64,000 nucleotides of DNA from Prosthecobacter sp. GTDB lineage: Bacteria > Verrucomicrobiota > Verrucomicrobiia > Verrucomicrobiales > Verrucomicrobiaceae. The notes under the pieces were generated by a model. The model had not been told where the DNA came from, did no database searches, and saw nothing but the letters and a program-made list of their open reading frames with translations. The stretch covers positions 1 through 64,000 of the forward strand of contig NZ_JAQSEA010000042.1 of NCBI RefSeq assembly GCF_029946185.1. The letters are read 5' to 3'. A program made the position numbers and the translations under genes. Positions 1-8,703 of the stretch are shown in pieces (within the stretch, counting starts at the first letter, position 1; every line of letters begins with the position of its first letter).

Positions 1-1077
1 GGCGTTCGTCAAAACGATCGCGCCCGTGCCCGTCTTGGTCCAGTTCTGGTCCCCCGAGACCTGGCCACTCAAGGTCAGCCCTTGAACCACATTCGATCCG
101 GTCAACGTACCGACGCTGATCGTGGTTGAAGCCTGATTGATATTCGTTAGTCCCGTAATCTCCAGCCCATACCCGTTGCTCGGGGCCACCGTCAGGGTCG
201 TGCTGGCCGCCGTCCAAGACAGGGAGTTCATCTGGATCGTCTTGTTCAGTGCAGTCGATCCCGGGAAACCCGCCAAACCAGTGCGGTCAGGGGCGATGGT
301 GCTGCTGCCCGCAATGCTCAGGTCGTCGCCAAAGGCGATGCTCTGCCGATCACCATAGCCGGAGCCGTTGTCGCGGAGGGCCAGGGTCGTACCACTGGCC
401 AGCGTGAGGGTGTTCGCAGCCCCGCTGTTCAGAGATGCAGCACCCACGGCAACAAGGGTGCCGCTGTTAACACTGACGGTGCCAGTGAAACTATTCGTCC
501 CAGCCAATACCGTCACACCGTTGCTGCTGCCAGCCGTGTTCCCTGCGATGACCAAGTTCTTGGGGACGAGTCCGCTCTCCGAGATGTTGCCAGCAAGGGT
601 GAGCAGACTGCTCGTGTTGGCCACCGCATTCGTGATGTTAAAATCAGCATTGCCCGTGCTCCCAAGAAGGATGTTCGTTGAGATCAAATCATTCGCCGTG
701 GCCGCCGCCGCCTTGGTCAGCACCGCAGCCAAGGCCCCGTTGTCAAAAGTCAGCGTGCTGCCGTTGAGCGACTGCAATGTGTAGCCAAAGAACGCAGTGG
801 TTGGATCTCCAATATTCAGCGTGCCCAGCGTGGCGTTAATGTCGAGATTGATGGTTTGCGCCACACTAAGATTGGCAGTCAGATTGATCACGTCCTCTGC
901 AGCATTCGCAGGCACACCTTCCGTCCAGTTGCCCGCAGTGTTCCATGTGAAGGGACCCGCACCAGTCGGAGTCCATGTGAATGTCGCCCCCTGTGCAGCC
1001 GGACCCGGGAGCCAAGTTGCCGTCAGGCAAATCATGAACCATCCAAGCAGTTGGCGGTAATGGCGTAATGTCTTCAT
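1..1077 (-). CDS. Autotransporter-associated beta-strand repeat protein (N-terminal part, runs off left edge)
   Basis: Reverse-strand frame open from ATG at 1077 to the window edge; signal peptide-like start MKTLRHYRQLLGWFMICLTATWLPGPAAQGATFTW, then Gly/Asn/Thr-rich beta-repeat text (e.g. LAGNISESGLVPKNLVIAGNTAGSSNGVTVLAGTNSFTGTVSVNSGTL). Missing from the ORF track because it has no stop in the window. Confidence 0.8.
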   Translation of the reverse strand, partial: MKTLRHYRQLLGWFMICLTATWLPGPAAQGATFTWTPTGAGPFTWNTAGNWTEGVPANAAEDVINLTANLSVAQTINLDINATLGTLNIGDPTTAFFGYTLQSLNGSTLTFDNGALAAVLTKAAAATANDLISTNILLGSTGNADFNITNAVANTSSLLTLAGNISESGLVPKNLVIAGNTAGSSNGVTVLAGTNSFTGTVSVNSGTLVAVGAASLNSGAANTLTLASGTTLALRDNGSGYGDRQSIAFGDDLSIAGSSTIAPDRTGLAGFPGSTALNKTIQMNSLSWTAASTTLTVAPSNGYGLEITGLTNINQASTTISVGTLTGSNVVQGLTLSGQVSGDQNWTKTGTGAIVLTNA

Positions 1078-1450
1078 AATGGATAAGGAAAAAGGAAAGC
1101 AAACCCCTGTCTCTGCGATCACAAATGCAGCGAAGCAGCAGCCCGCATTCTCTTGGAAAGAGTTGCGTCTGCTGCATTCTTTATATCAGTGCAGTCTGTG
1201 GTTAGTGACATCTAAAGGAATTCTTTGTATCAAAACACAAACAACCCTTAGCTTCTATCATTTTTTACTCTTTCGCAAAAAAAATGCAATTCACTGATAT
1301 TCAGTAGAATAAATTCTAAATAAAGCATCCTAAATAAATAAGTCATCCACCTAAGAATTTAGCGAAGCCCAAATTCTCCCGCCAAATCTTGGTATTCAGG
1401 AGTGAGTCAACCGCCCAGCTTTGAGCCCCACCTCCACATTCTTTACCGCG

Positions 1451-1522
1451 TATCCCCGACAGGAATCGAACCTGTATTTAGAGTTTAGGAAACCCTCGTT
1501 CTATCCATTGAACTACGGAGAC
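1451..1522 (-). tRNA. tRNA-Arg (anticodon CCT)
   Basis: Reverse complement GTCTCCGTAGTTCAATGGATAGAACGAGGGTTTCCTAAACTCTAAATACAGGTTCGATTCCTGTCGGGGATA folds as a cloverleaf: acceptor GTCTCCG/CGGGGAT, D arm GTTC/GAAC, anticodon loop TTCCTAA, T arm with TTCGATT. CCA not encoded. Confidence 0.93.
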
Positions 1523-1774
1523 AACTGATTTTCAATGTGTTACCGATGGAAGCAAAGCTCAAAACGTCATTTTGAGAATGAGTTTGAGAATACGTCTGTC
1601 GATGTTACCCGAAATTCCACGATGTCTGGTAGCATGTGTTGGTCTCAACTTCCAAGAGAATTGAGGAATGAATTCGCGGTTTGACTCAGAGACGACTCAC
1701 GGAATATTTTGATGCTCAGGGTGTCCGCAATACTATTCACTTGAACAGTCTTTAAGACATGCCAGAATCCGCCC

Positions 1775-2080
1775 ATGAAAAGGAGCATCGAAGACCTAAC
1801 AGCCATGGCTCGCGCTTTTGGAAGCAATCAGACAGCCGCAAAACAGTGGCTGGATGAGGGATTCTCACCAGGTGATGCGAAGGCTTATGTGTACGCCGGC
1901 TGCTTTGATATTCCCCGCACCTCTGAATTGCGTCATGCCGGTATTTCTCCCCTCGATATTGCGCGAACCGGTTTGGCTTGGGACTTTTGCAGCGGAACGA
2001 TCTCAATGGCTGAAATGCAAAGGAGCATCATTCCAAAGGTAGCGGAACGAGAACCAGAACTGCTTTTGGTGGAAAGTTGA
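1775..2080 (+). CDS. Hypothetical protein
   Basis: 101-aa ORF with ordinary composition in a non-shadowed interval; no recognised family. Confidence 0.45.
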   Translation: MKRSIEDLTAMARAFGSNQTAAKQWLDEGFSPGDAKAYVYAGCFDIPRTSELRHAGISPLDIARTGLAWDFCSGTISMAEMQRSIIPKVAEREPELLLVES

Positions 2081-2131
2081 GTCGTTCAGTTCTTCAGGAG
2101 TTTCCTTACGGTGGCAGTTGTGGGGGGCAAC

Positions 2132-2566
2132 TCACTTCTTCACGCTCGCTGTTCCTGTCATCCGGCCTGACGAATCCCTGAAGGTGATCGTGTTGCCGGA
2201 AACAGAGCTGGTGCCCGTGATCCTGCCTGTTGAATCTCGGTAGGTAGTGGTTCCAGACGATGTGGTGGTGGATGTGCCGGTAGATCTTCCACTGGCATCT
2301 CGACTGGTCACGGTAGATCTTGAGGTGCTTAATGTGGAGGTGAGTCTGCCTGCTGAATCCCTGAATGTGGTTGTGCCGGCGCTGGTTTGAGAGGTTCCAG
2401 TGAGACGGCCAGACGAATCCCGAAAAGTGGTCGTTGTGCGTGATGTGCTTGTGCTGGTCGTGGTTTTGCCTGTCCCATCTCTCAATGTCGCGTTTTTTCC
2501 TGCCAGTGAGGATGCAGGATCAGCGAAGGCGAGAACTGGGATGAGGAGGAACAGAATCAGCTTCAT
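2132..2566 (-). CDS. Secreted Thr/Ser-rich tandem-repeat protein
   Basis: Likely start at MKLILFLLIPVLAFA (signal peptide); about six ~20-aa units of type TTTFRDSSGRLTGTSQTSAG. Confidence 0.7.
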   Translation of the reverse strand: MKLILFLLIPVLAFADPASSLAGKNATLRDGTGKTTTSTSTSRTTTTFRDSSGRLTGTSQTSAGTTTFRDSAGRLTSTLSTSRSTVTSRDASGRSTGTSTTTSSGTTTYRDSTGRITGTSSVSGNTITFRDSSGRMTGTASVKK

Positions 2567-2691
2567 GGACGACTTTGAGGTGCCTTTTTGGAAAAGTCTT
2601 GGTGCGTACAAGCCATTGCAAAGAACAGAGGGCATGCTTTAATCACAATTCGGCTTGTCATAGATGTTTTCCCCGTTTATTCCATCGCCTT

Positions 2692-3027
2692 GTGAACAAT
2701 CGAATAAGGATATTGATCGTTGGGGTTTCATTGTTTTTTACTCGCGCAGAAGCCCAGGACATCCAAATTTACGATGTGGAGCGTGGAACAAGCTGCAGTT
2801 CACCATCGAGTATTTCTCTTCGATATAAAAATGCTTCCAGCCAAACTCTGGACATGCGAGTATGGCTAGAGCGTCAGGATCTGACTTGGACCGCTTTTAC
2901 AGAGCTTGGCGCGAAACCTGGTGAAAGCACAAGCTGTTACACGTGCAAAGGAACGGGGAGGTACAAAGCCTATTCTAGAATTGCTGGGAATAAGACCCCT
3001 TTCCCAAACCCGAATAAGGGAGAATAG
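2692..3027 (+). CDS. Hypothetical secreted protein
   Basis: GTG start in frame at 2692 gives a signal peptide (VNNRIRILIVGVSLFFTRAEA) and Cys-containing mature region (GTSCSSPSS...SCYTCKGTG). Confidence 0.5.
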   Translation: MNNRIRILIVGVSLFFTRAEAQDIQIYDVERGTSCSSPSSISLRYKNASSQTLDMRVWLERQDLTWTAFTELGAKPGESTSCYTCKGTGRYKAYSRIAGNKTPFPNPNKGE

Positions 3028-3289
3028 AACAGGTTTAGCATATGAAGGAGGCCTGCACCTAAAACCTGGCTATGGGTATCGAGTCACCCTCTCAAGGGTT
3101 CGATTCGGTGTGGCTATTATCAAGGGGTTACCTTTCTGCTTTTCACTGAATGCGCTGAAGAGTGATCAAGTTTTACGCGGCTGAAATTTCTTTCGCCGTA
3201 AGAGACTCCTTTCCTTGGATACCCGAGATTTGCACCGAGTAACAGCAAAAACGCGCACGTCTTCACGGTCGCAGTTCCTGTAATCTGTC

Positions 3290-3745
3290 CTAGTGGCTCG
3301 TGTGAATGTCGGCATATATCTGGCCCTGACCGAAGTGACCAATCCAACCATAGACATTCGGTTCGTGGAGTTGCGCCAGAACCATAGGCATATTCTTACA
3401 GTGCATCCAGAGCCTAATGGTTCCACCGGCTTTGTTAAAATCTGGGCGGCGCACTTTGGCATTATCCTCGATGAAGGTAATGTAAATCCTCTTCAAGTTG
3501 GGATCGGAACTTGGCGAAGGATTTCCCCACAGCAGAATCACAGCCTGGGAATCTGTCTTCCCTGAGGAGGTGTTCAGCAAGAAATTCGAAGTGATCATTG
3601 AGTGGCCGGCCACGAGAAGGATCTGACGAGTGCCCTCAGGTAGATCCTCCTCTGCGGTATCATGGATCGAACTCACAAAAAGATTGCGGATCTCTTCCAT
3701 GCATTCATCAGGAAAACCCATTTCAGAGGTTGGTGTGGTGCTCAT
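3290..3745 (-). CDS. Hypothetical protein
   Basis: 151-aa ORF with plausible globular composition; unknown family; lies between fragments resembling the 2132-2566 gene. Confidence 0.45.
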   Translation of the reverse strand: MSTTPTSEMGFPDECMEEIRNLFVSSIHDTAEEDLPEGTRQILLVAGHSMITSNFLLNTSSGKTDSQAVILLWGNPSPSSDPNLKRIYITFIEDNAKVRRPDFNKAGGTIRLWMHCKNMPMVLAQLHEPNVYGWIGHFGQGQIYADIHTSH

Positions 3746-3939
3746 ACTAATCGTTGTTTAAGAGATCCATAACGTGGTATCAACGAATTTTTGCCTGCCA
3801 GTGAGGAAGCAGGATCAGCGAAGGCGAGATGGGCGGTGATCTTGAGTTCGAGATTTGAAGTTTGGAGCTTTTCACCATCTGAGCTTGTGCTAGTTTCCTC
3901 ATTCGCATTTCTTAGCAACTTCCACCCCGCTCCTTTATT

Positions 3940-4914
3940 GTGAAACTACTGTCCATTCTCCCCATCGTCCTGGCACTAGCCTCGTCCTCGCTCCTCCGTG
4001 CGCAGGACATTCCGGATTCAAAGGATCCACTGGGTCTGAAGCGCTACGAGGGCACGCGCATTACATTCTTTGAAGAGAAGACCTTTGATTCTTACAATCT
4101 GCCGCTGGGTAAATTTTCCGCACGCAACATCCCAACCGCTAAAGGAACCTTCACGAAGAGCGAGAAGCTAGAGGGCAAGGTGACGCGTGTCACGTATGCG
4201 GGAAGTGATGGCAAACGCACAAGTCTGGAAGTGTTTAGGAACTACCAATCCACTCTGGCAGAGCAAGGCTGGGAAGTGCTCTGGACGGGGAGCGATGCAG
4301 AAATGGGTGATATGCGACGGCTGTTTGCTGATCGCCCAGGTCAGACGTTTTCCCTCGGTTCTGGTGGTCATTTCATGGCGGCGAAAAAGGGATCGAATCA
4401 CTTGGCTCTGTTTATTGCCAACTTCAAAAATGGAGTCGTGGTGCCCATCTCCTCCAAGCCGACTGCTGGCGCACCTGTCATTGCCTTGGATGTCATCGAG
4501 TCTGCGGCCATGGATGAAAAAATGGTTGTGATCAAAGCTGACGCGATGGCTTCCGCGCTGCTCGATCAAGGCGGTGTCAATCTGTATGGCTTCTACTTTG
4601 ATACGGGCTCCGCGAAACTAAAAAGTGAATCCAGTCCCACACTGGATGAGGTTGAGAAACTGCTCAAAGCAGATGGCAGCCTGCGGCTACTGGTCGTCGG
4701 TCACACCGACGGAGTCGGTGGTTTTGAGGACAACATGGACCTGTCAAAGCGGCGCGCATCTGCCGTCACCGCAGCCCTCAGCGAACGTGTGCCCAACGCA
4801 GCATCGAGGCTCACTCCATGTGGCGTCGGACTCCAATGTCCCATCGCTACCAACAGCAACGAAGAAGGCCGTGCGAAGAATCGTCGCGTCGCCCTTGTGA
4901 AGGTGGAGAAGTAG
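3940..4914 (+). CDS. OmpA family protein
   Basis: Signal peptide; C-terminal OmpA-like region: FYFDTGSAKLKSESSPTLDEVEKLL...VVGHTDGVGGFEDNMDLSKRRASAV...GRAKNRRVALV. GTG start. Confidence 0.9.
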   Translation: MKLLSILPIVLALASSSLLRAQDIPDSKDPLGLKRYEGTRITFFEEKTFDSYNLPLGKFSARNIPTAKGTFTKSEKLEGKVTRVTYAGSDGKRTSLEVFRNYQSTLAEQGWEVLWTGSDAEMGDMRRLFADRPGQTFSLGSGGHFMAAKKGSNHLALFIANFKNGVVVPISSKPTAGAPVIALDVIESAAMDEKMVVIKADAMASALLDQGGVNLYGFYFDTGSAKLKSESSPTLDEVEKLLKADGSLRLLVVGHTDGVGGFEDNMDLSKRRASAVTAALSERVPNAASRLTPCGVGLQCPIATNSNEEGRAKNRRVALVKVEK

Positions 4915-5047
4915 GGAGGCGAGTTATCCGCCATTCCACTTGTTCGCCCCAGGAGAAGGAGAACGGCATTCATCATTAACGACAGTCGCTGCGGCCTTCC
5001 GCTTTAAAAAGAAGGTCAGGAGTGAAAGACATCCGTTGCTCATGGTT

Positions 5048-5344
5048 TCATCGTCCCCAAGGTTGTCCCCTTGTGGACAGGGCGCTTTGATCCGGGTTCA
5101 CATAAAGTTCATCAAAGACGTCGCCAGACATCCATGTTTCATATTGCCGGGACGTGCCAAGTTTACGGACGACCAGATAGCCCATCATGATATGGATGGC
5201 GCTACCGGGAGGAGGTTTCATGGACTGCTTCTCAGCCAGTTTGTCGAAACGCTGCCGGTATTCTCGATTCGTGATCTCCAGAGCCTTCACCGTCTTTCCA
5301 TACCTCTGCGCCGTTTCCTGGTCGCGTGCCCGGTAGGATACCAT
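5048..5344 (-). CDS. Hypothetical protein
   Basis: 98-aa ORF in otherwise non-coding interval. Confidence 0.35.
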   Translation of the reverse strand: MVSYRARDQETAQRYGKTVKALEITNREYRQRFDKLAEKQSMKPPPGSAIHIMMGYLVVRKLGTSRQYETWMSGDVFDELYVNPDQSALSTRGQPWGR

Positions 5345-5602
5345 GAAAAGATGCCTGAAAAGATGCCAGTCATTATGTAAGTCATCTCGGCGTAACTATT
5401 TGATGATCAATGGTTCATCGACGCAATGGCACCAGCCCACGAGGCGCGCGCATCGTCCGTAAATCCCACCCCTGAAAACAGCCCGGCTGACTGCCAGCCC
5501 TCGCTGGTCACGCCAGGCACAACAATCCGCCCTTGGCATGTCTCCCCCAAGAAAACCCCATCCTCCCACTTCAATCTCTGCCCCTCCCGAATAACTGCGG
5601 GA

Positions 5603-5767
5603 CAAATCTCCGGCCATTCCCCTTCCGTGTATTCTGTGTATTCCGTGGTTCAAATCTCCGGCCATTCCTTTGCCAAAAAACAAACGCCCCCTTTCGCCCA
5701 CCCTTCCCTCAAAACCCCACCCCACTTCTGATCCACATCCGTGTACTCCGTGCAATCCGTGGTTCAA
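5603..5767. repeat. Intergenic short repeats: caaatctccggccattcc x2 (5603-5620, 5651-5668) and CCGTGTAYTCYGTG..CCGTGGTTCAA (5625-5653, 5739-5767)
   Basis: Direct comparison of the sequences. Confidence 0.75.
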
Positions 5768-6378
5768 CTCCGGTCCTCCCCGCGAATCCGCTCCCTCACC
5801 ATCGCCGCAATCTCCTCCGGCGTCGCACACACCGCCGTACCAACCTCTGCCACCCGTCCGGCACGCTTGCCCCGCCTCACACGGCCAACACCATAAAGCT
5901 CTCCCATCTGTTCCAGCGCCTTAAGCCGCACCGAGACCCTGGGCATCGACGGCGGCTCAGGCGCAGCCCCATCACCACCCTCGCGCTCCCCCGCCACCTC
6001 AGCAAACGTCGCCCCCACCGTCTCCCACAGCATCAAGCCCACACGTTCCCGCAGCGCCGCCACATCCTCCTCCAACTGCGGAGCCAGCGGCGGTAAAATC
6101 CTGGGCGGCTTGGCAGCCTTCCCCACGCCCGCAAGCTCCGCACAGTGCTTCCGCCAGTGCCTTCGCACCACCTCCGGCCTCACTCTAAGCACCCGCGCCA
6201 CCTTCGCCAGCGACATCCCCCGGCGCACATGCAGTTCAAACACCAGCCCCGGCCCCCTCATTCCCTTCGCCCGCGCCCGTCTCAACCACCGCCGCACACT
6301 CGCCGCCTTCACCACCCGCCGCCGAACCTTCGCCCGGCTCTTGCGGCCCTTTTTCGTTGCAGAAGAGGTGGAAGTCAT
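5764..6378 (-). CDS. Hypothetical basic HTH-like protein
   Basis: Start at MTSTSSATKKGRKSRAKVRRR; Arg-rich N-terminus and an HTH-like stretch (GMSLAKVARVLRVRPEVVRRHWRKHC). Confidence 0.55.
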   Translation of the reverse strand: MTSTSSATKKGRKSRAKVRRRVVKAASVRRWLRRARAKGMRGPGLVFELHVRRGMSLAKVARVLRVRPEVVRRHWRKHCAELAGVGKAAKPPRILPPLAPQLEEDVAALRERVGLMLWETVGATFAEVAGEREGGDGAAPEPPSMPRVSVRLKALEQMGELYGVGRVRRGKRAGRVAEVGTAVCATPEEIAAMVRERIRGEDRS

Positions 6379-6498
6379 GATCTCAAAGAAAAGAAGATGG
6401 TATAAACGGGTATCCGTGGCCGCAGCCATACCACCACGTCATACCACAAACCTTGGGTCCGCTTTTTCAAATTCAACCCCTTTGTTCAAAGATCCTAA

Positions 6499-6624
6499 TT
6501 CTACATTGTTAGACTTGATCGTCAGGCAGGCTGCTTTCGGCTGACGTCTCAGCGCAGCAAAGTAGCCTTGTTCCTGTGGAACAAGGAACGCTCCGCCTCG
6601 CCCCAGACGCTTAACAATGTAGAA
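6499..6624. repeat. ~126-bp element with 13-bp terminal inverted repeats and internal hairpin
   Basis: ttctacattgtta at 6499-6511 and its reverse complement taacaatgtagaa at 6612-6624; internal perfect 9-bp hairpin ccttgttcc-tgt-ggaacaagg at 6566-6586. Confidence 0.6.
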
Positions 6625-6657
6625 CTAAGCCCAAACCAAACATGGGCGGCCCTGTGG

Positions 6658-6879
6658 CTATTTCTCTTTTGAGTTCCAAACTCCCGCCTTCGTGTCTTTC
6701 GTCGAATGCGAAACAAAAAGATGCTTGTAGGGCTTCCGTGGCTTGCCTCCGGCGGTGATGATGCCAGCATCAACCAAAGTTTCTGCACGCTTTTTATCGC
6801 TCATGGCTTCCAAGCGGCTGACGGCTCGCTTCCAGGCAGAGCGCAGATCGCTTTTGGAAAGTTGTTGGGTGTCAGGCAT
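6658..6879 (-). CDS. Small protein, candidate antitoxin/partner of the upstream gene
   Basis: 73 aa; begins 2 nt after the stop of the 6882-7472 ORF on the same strand (operon). Confidence 0.6.
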   Translation of the reverse strand: MPDTQQLSKSDLRSAWKRAVSRLEAMSDKKRAETLVDAGIITAGGKPRKPYKHLFVSHSTKDTKAGVWNSKEK

Positions 6880-6881
6880 GG

Positions 6882-7472
6882 CTATCTTTGCGAAGGCGAT
6901 TGGAAGTATCCCAAAATACAGGCAGGATCACGAACAGCAATCTGAATATGGGAGCGGCGGCGGATGCCAGATTCTGGAAAAACAGAGTCTCCCTCCTGAA
7001 ACACACCCCGCACGGAATGAAAGTGTGCCTTCCCGTCTTTTTCAAGCTGCTCGATGGTCCAGTTCACCACGGCGCAATCCAACTTTCGCAGCAGTTGATC
7101 TTTGTCAGTCTTGTTCAGTGGCTTGTTGCTCGGGCGCGGCGTTTTGTTGGCCTTGATGGATTCCTCAAACAGCGGATATGCCTCGGTGAGCACGTCGGTA
7201 TATTCGGCGTCCAGCAGATCAAAACAACTGCCCAGATGAAGGACCGCCCCAAGCACCGCCGGAGTCTTTAGCTTGCCTCTTTTTTTCTGCGCTCTGGCCC
7301 ACTCTAGGGCACGCGCCGGACCATGCTCCCAGAAGTAAATGCCATGTCCCAGCCAGTCGTAACTCTTCGGAAAGGCTTGTAGCTGGCCGCCCTTCTGAAT
7401 CACTTTATCACGAACGGAGGCATCACAACCGTGATAGCCGATGACCAGTCGTTGATAATCGAATTCTCTCAT
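6882..7472 (-). CDS. Putative ADP-ribosyltransferase-fold protein (candidate toxin)
   Basis: IGYHGCDASVRDKVIQKG...YDWLGHGIYFWEHGPARALEWA resembles the H...(G)Y motifs of ART-fold (DUF3990-like) proteins; assignment is by eye. Confidence 0.6.
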   Translation of the reverse strand: MREFDYQRLVIGYHGCDASVRDKVIQKGGQLQAFPKSYDWLGHGIYFWEHGPARALEWARAQKKRGKLKTPAVLGAVLHLGSCFDLLDAEYTDVLTEAYPLFEESIKANKTPRPSNKPLNKTDKDQLLRKLDCAVVNWTIEQLEKDGKAHFHSVRGVFQEGDSVFPESGIRRRSHIQIAVRDPACILGYFQSPSQR

Positions 7473-7525
7473 GCTCCGGCCCAGTTTTTGACACAGTCCC
7501 CCAACAATTTAAATTTTCTACTTCC

Positions 7526-8299
7526 CTATCTCAGATTCACCGCGCCCCCATCAATCGGGTAAGAACTCCCCGTGACAAACCCGGCCTCATCACTGCAGAG
7601 GTAGAGGGCGAGGGCGGCGATTTCTTCGGGCTTGGCCATGCGGCCGATGGGCTGGGCTTCGCTGAGCTTCTGGAACATTTCGGCTTCCTGGCCGGGATAG
7701 GTCTTGGCGAGGTAGCCGTCCACAAACGGAGTGTGAACGCGGGCGGGGGCGATGCAGTTGCAGCGGATGCCTTGCTTGATGAAGTCCTTGGCGATGGAGT
7801 AGGTCATCATGAGGACGGCACCTTTGGTCATGGAGTAGGCGAAGCGGTCGGCGAGGCCCATCTGGGCGGCGATGGAGCACATGTTCAGGATCACGCCGTT
7901 ATTCTTGGTGGTCATGTGGGCGAGCGCGGCCTGGGCGCAGGCGTGCACACCTTTGATATTGACGCGGTGGAGGCGGTCCATGTCTTCCTCAGAGGTGGTC
8001 AAAGCGGTGCCGATGTGGGCGATGCCAGCGTTGTTCACCAGCACGTCGATCTTGCCGTGGGTCGTGGCGACGTCATCAAACAGTGCCTTCACCTCCGCAT
8101 AGCTGCCCACATCACAGGCCGAGCCGCGTGCGCTGCCACCGGCAGCCGTGATTTGATCCACCGTGACCTGCGCGGCTTCCTGCTTGAGGTCGAGCACTTC
8201 GACATGCGCCCCCTGCTTGGCGAAAAGAACGGCGATGGCCTGGCCGATGCCTGATCCGGCTCCGGTGATGATGACTGTTTTGTTGGCGAGTGAGAACAT
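7526..8299 (-). CDS. SDR family oxidoreductase
   Basis: TGAGSGIG (TGxxxGxG), NNAG, YSMTKGA (YxxxK), GAVNLR C-terminus. Confidence 0.95.
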   Translation of the reverse strand: MFSLANKTVIITGAGSGIGQAIAVLFAKQGAHVEVLDLKQEAAQVTVDQITAAGGSARGSACDVGSYAEVKALFDDVATTHGKIDVLVNNAGIAHIGTALTTSEEDMDRLHRVNIKGVHACAQAALAHMTTKNNGVILNMCSIAAQMGLADRFAYSMTKGAVLMMTYSIAKDFIKQGIRCNCIAPARVHTPFVDGYLAKTYPGQEAEMFQKLSEAQPIGRMAKPEEIAALALYLCSDEAGFVTGSSYPIDGGAVNLR

Positions 8300-8703
8300 G
8301 AGCGGAAGTAAACTGTGATTGGCAGCCCCTTTTTACCCCATTCCCCACTTTCGCCAAACAATTCTCAGCGGAAAGCAAAACGTAACCGGGGCATTCCTGC
8401 CCGTCTCATAGCATGCTCAATTTAAAACAAATCTGTTCGCTGAGAGGGCATGCGCCTTTCTGGAACGTAGGTCGGCCGTGTTTGGCGTCGAGGGCTGCCC
8501 ATGCTCCATCGCCACTTCCGCCAAACCGCCCGACTGCGAGGACGTTCCTACGCCACAGTGCTTGCAGTACGCTCATGGACGGACGGGCTGTCGCCACGTC
8601 CATCCTACCTCCCAGCATGAAGCGCCCTGCCTGATCCTCTGCTTGGAAAACAGGCCTGTTCCTTCAAACTCATTTTCAACTGTCCAAGGTATTAATCCGC
8701 TCC

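Noticed and set aside
137-1060. Plus-strand ORFs at the left edge (137-358, 368-784, 797-1060)
   Set aside because: Shadows of the minus-strand beta-strand repeat protein that is open to the window edge.
5396-6405. ORFs rich in NHGIHRIHGR / Pro-His-Arg text
   Set aside because: Translations of intergenic repeats or antisense of the 5764-6378 gene.
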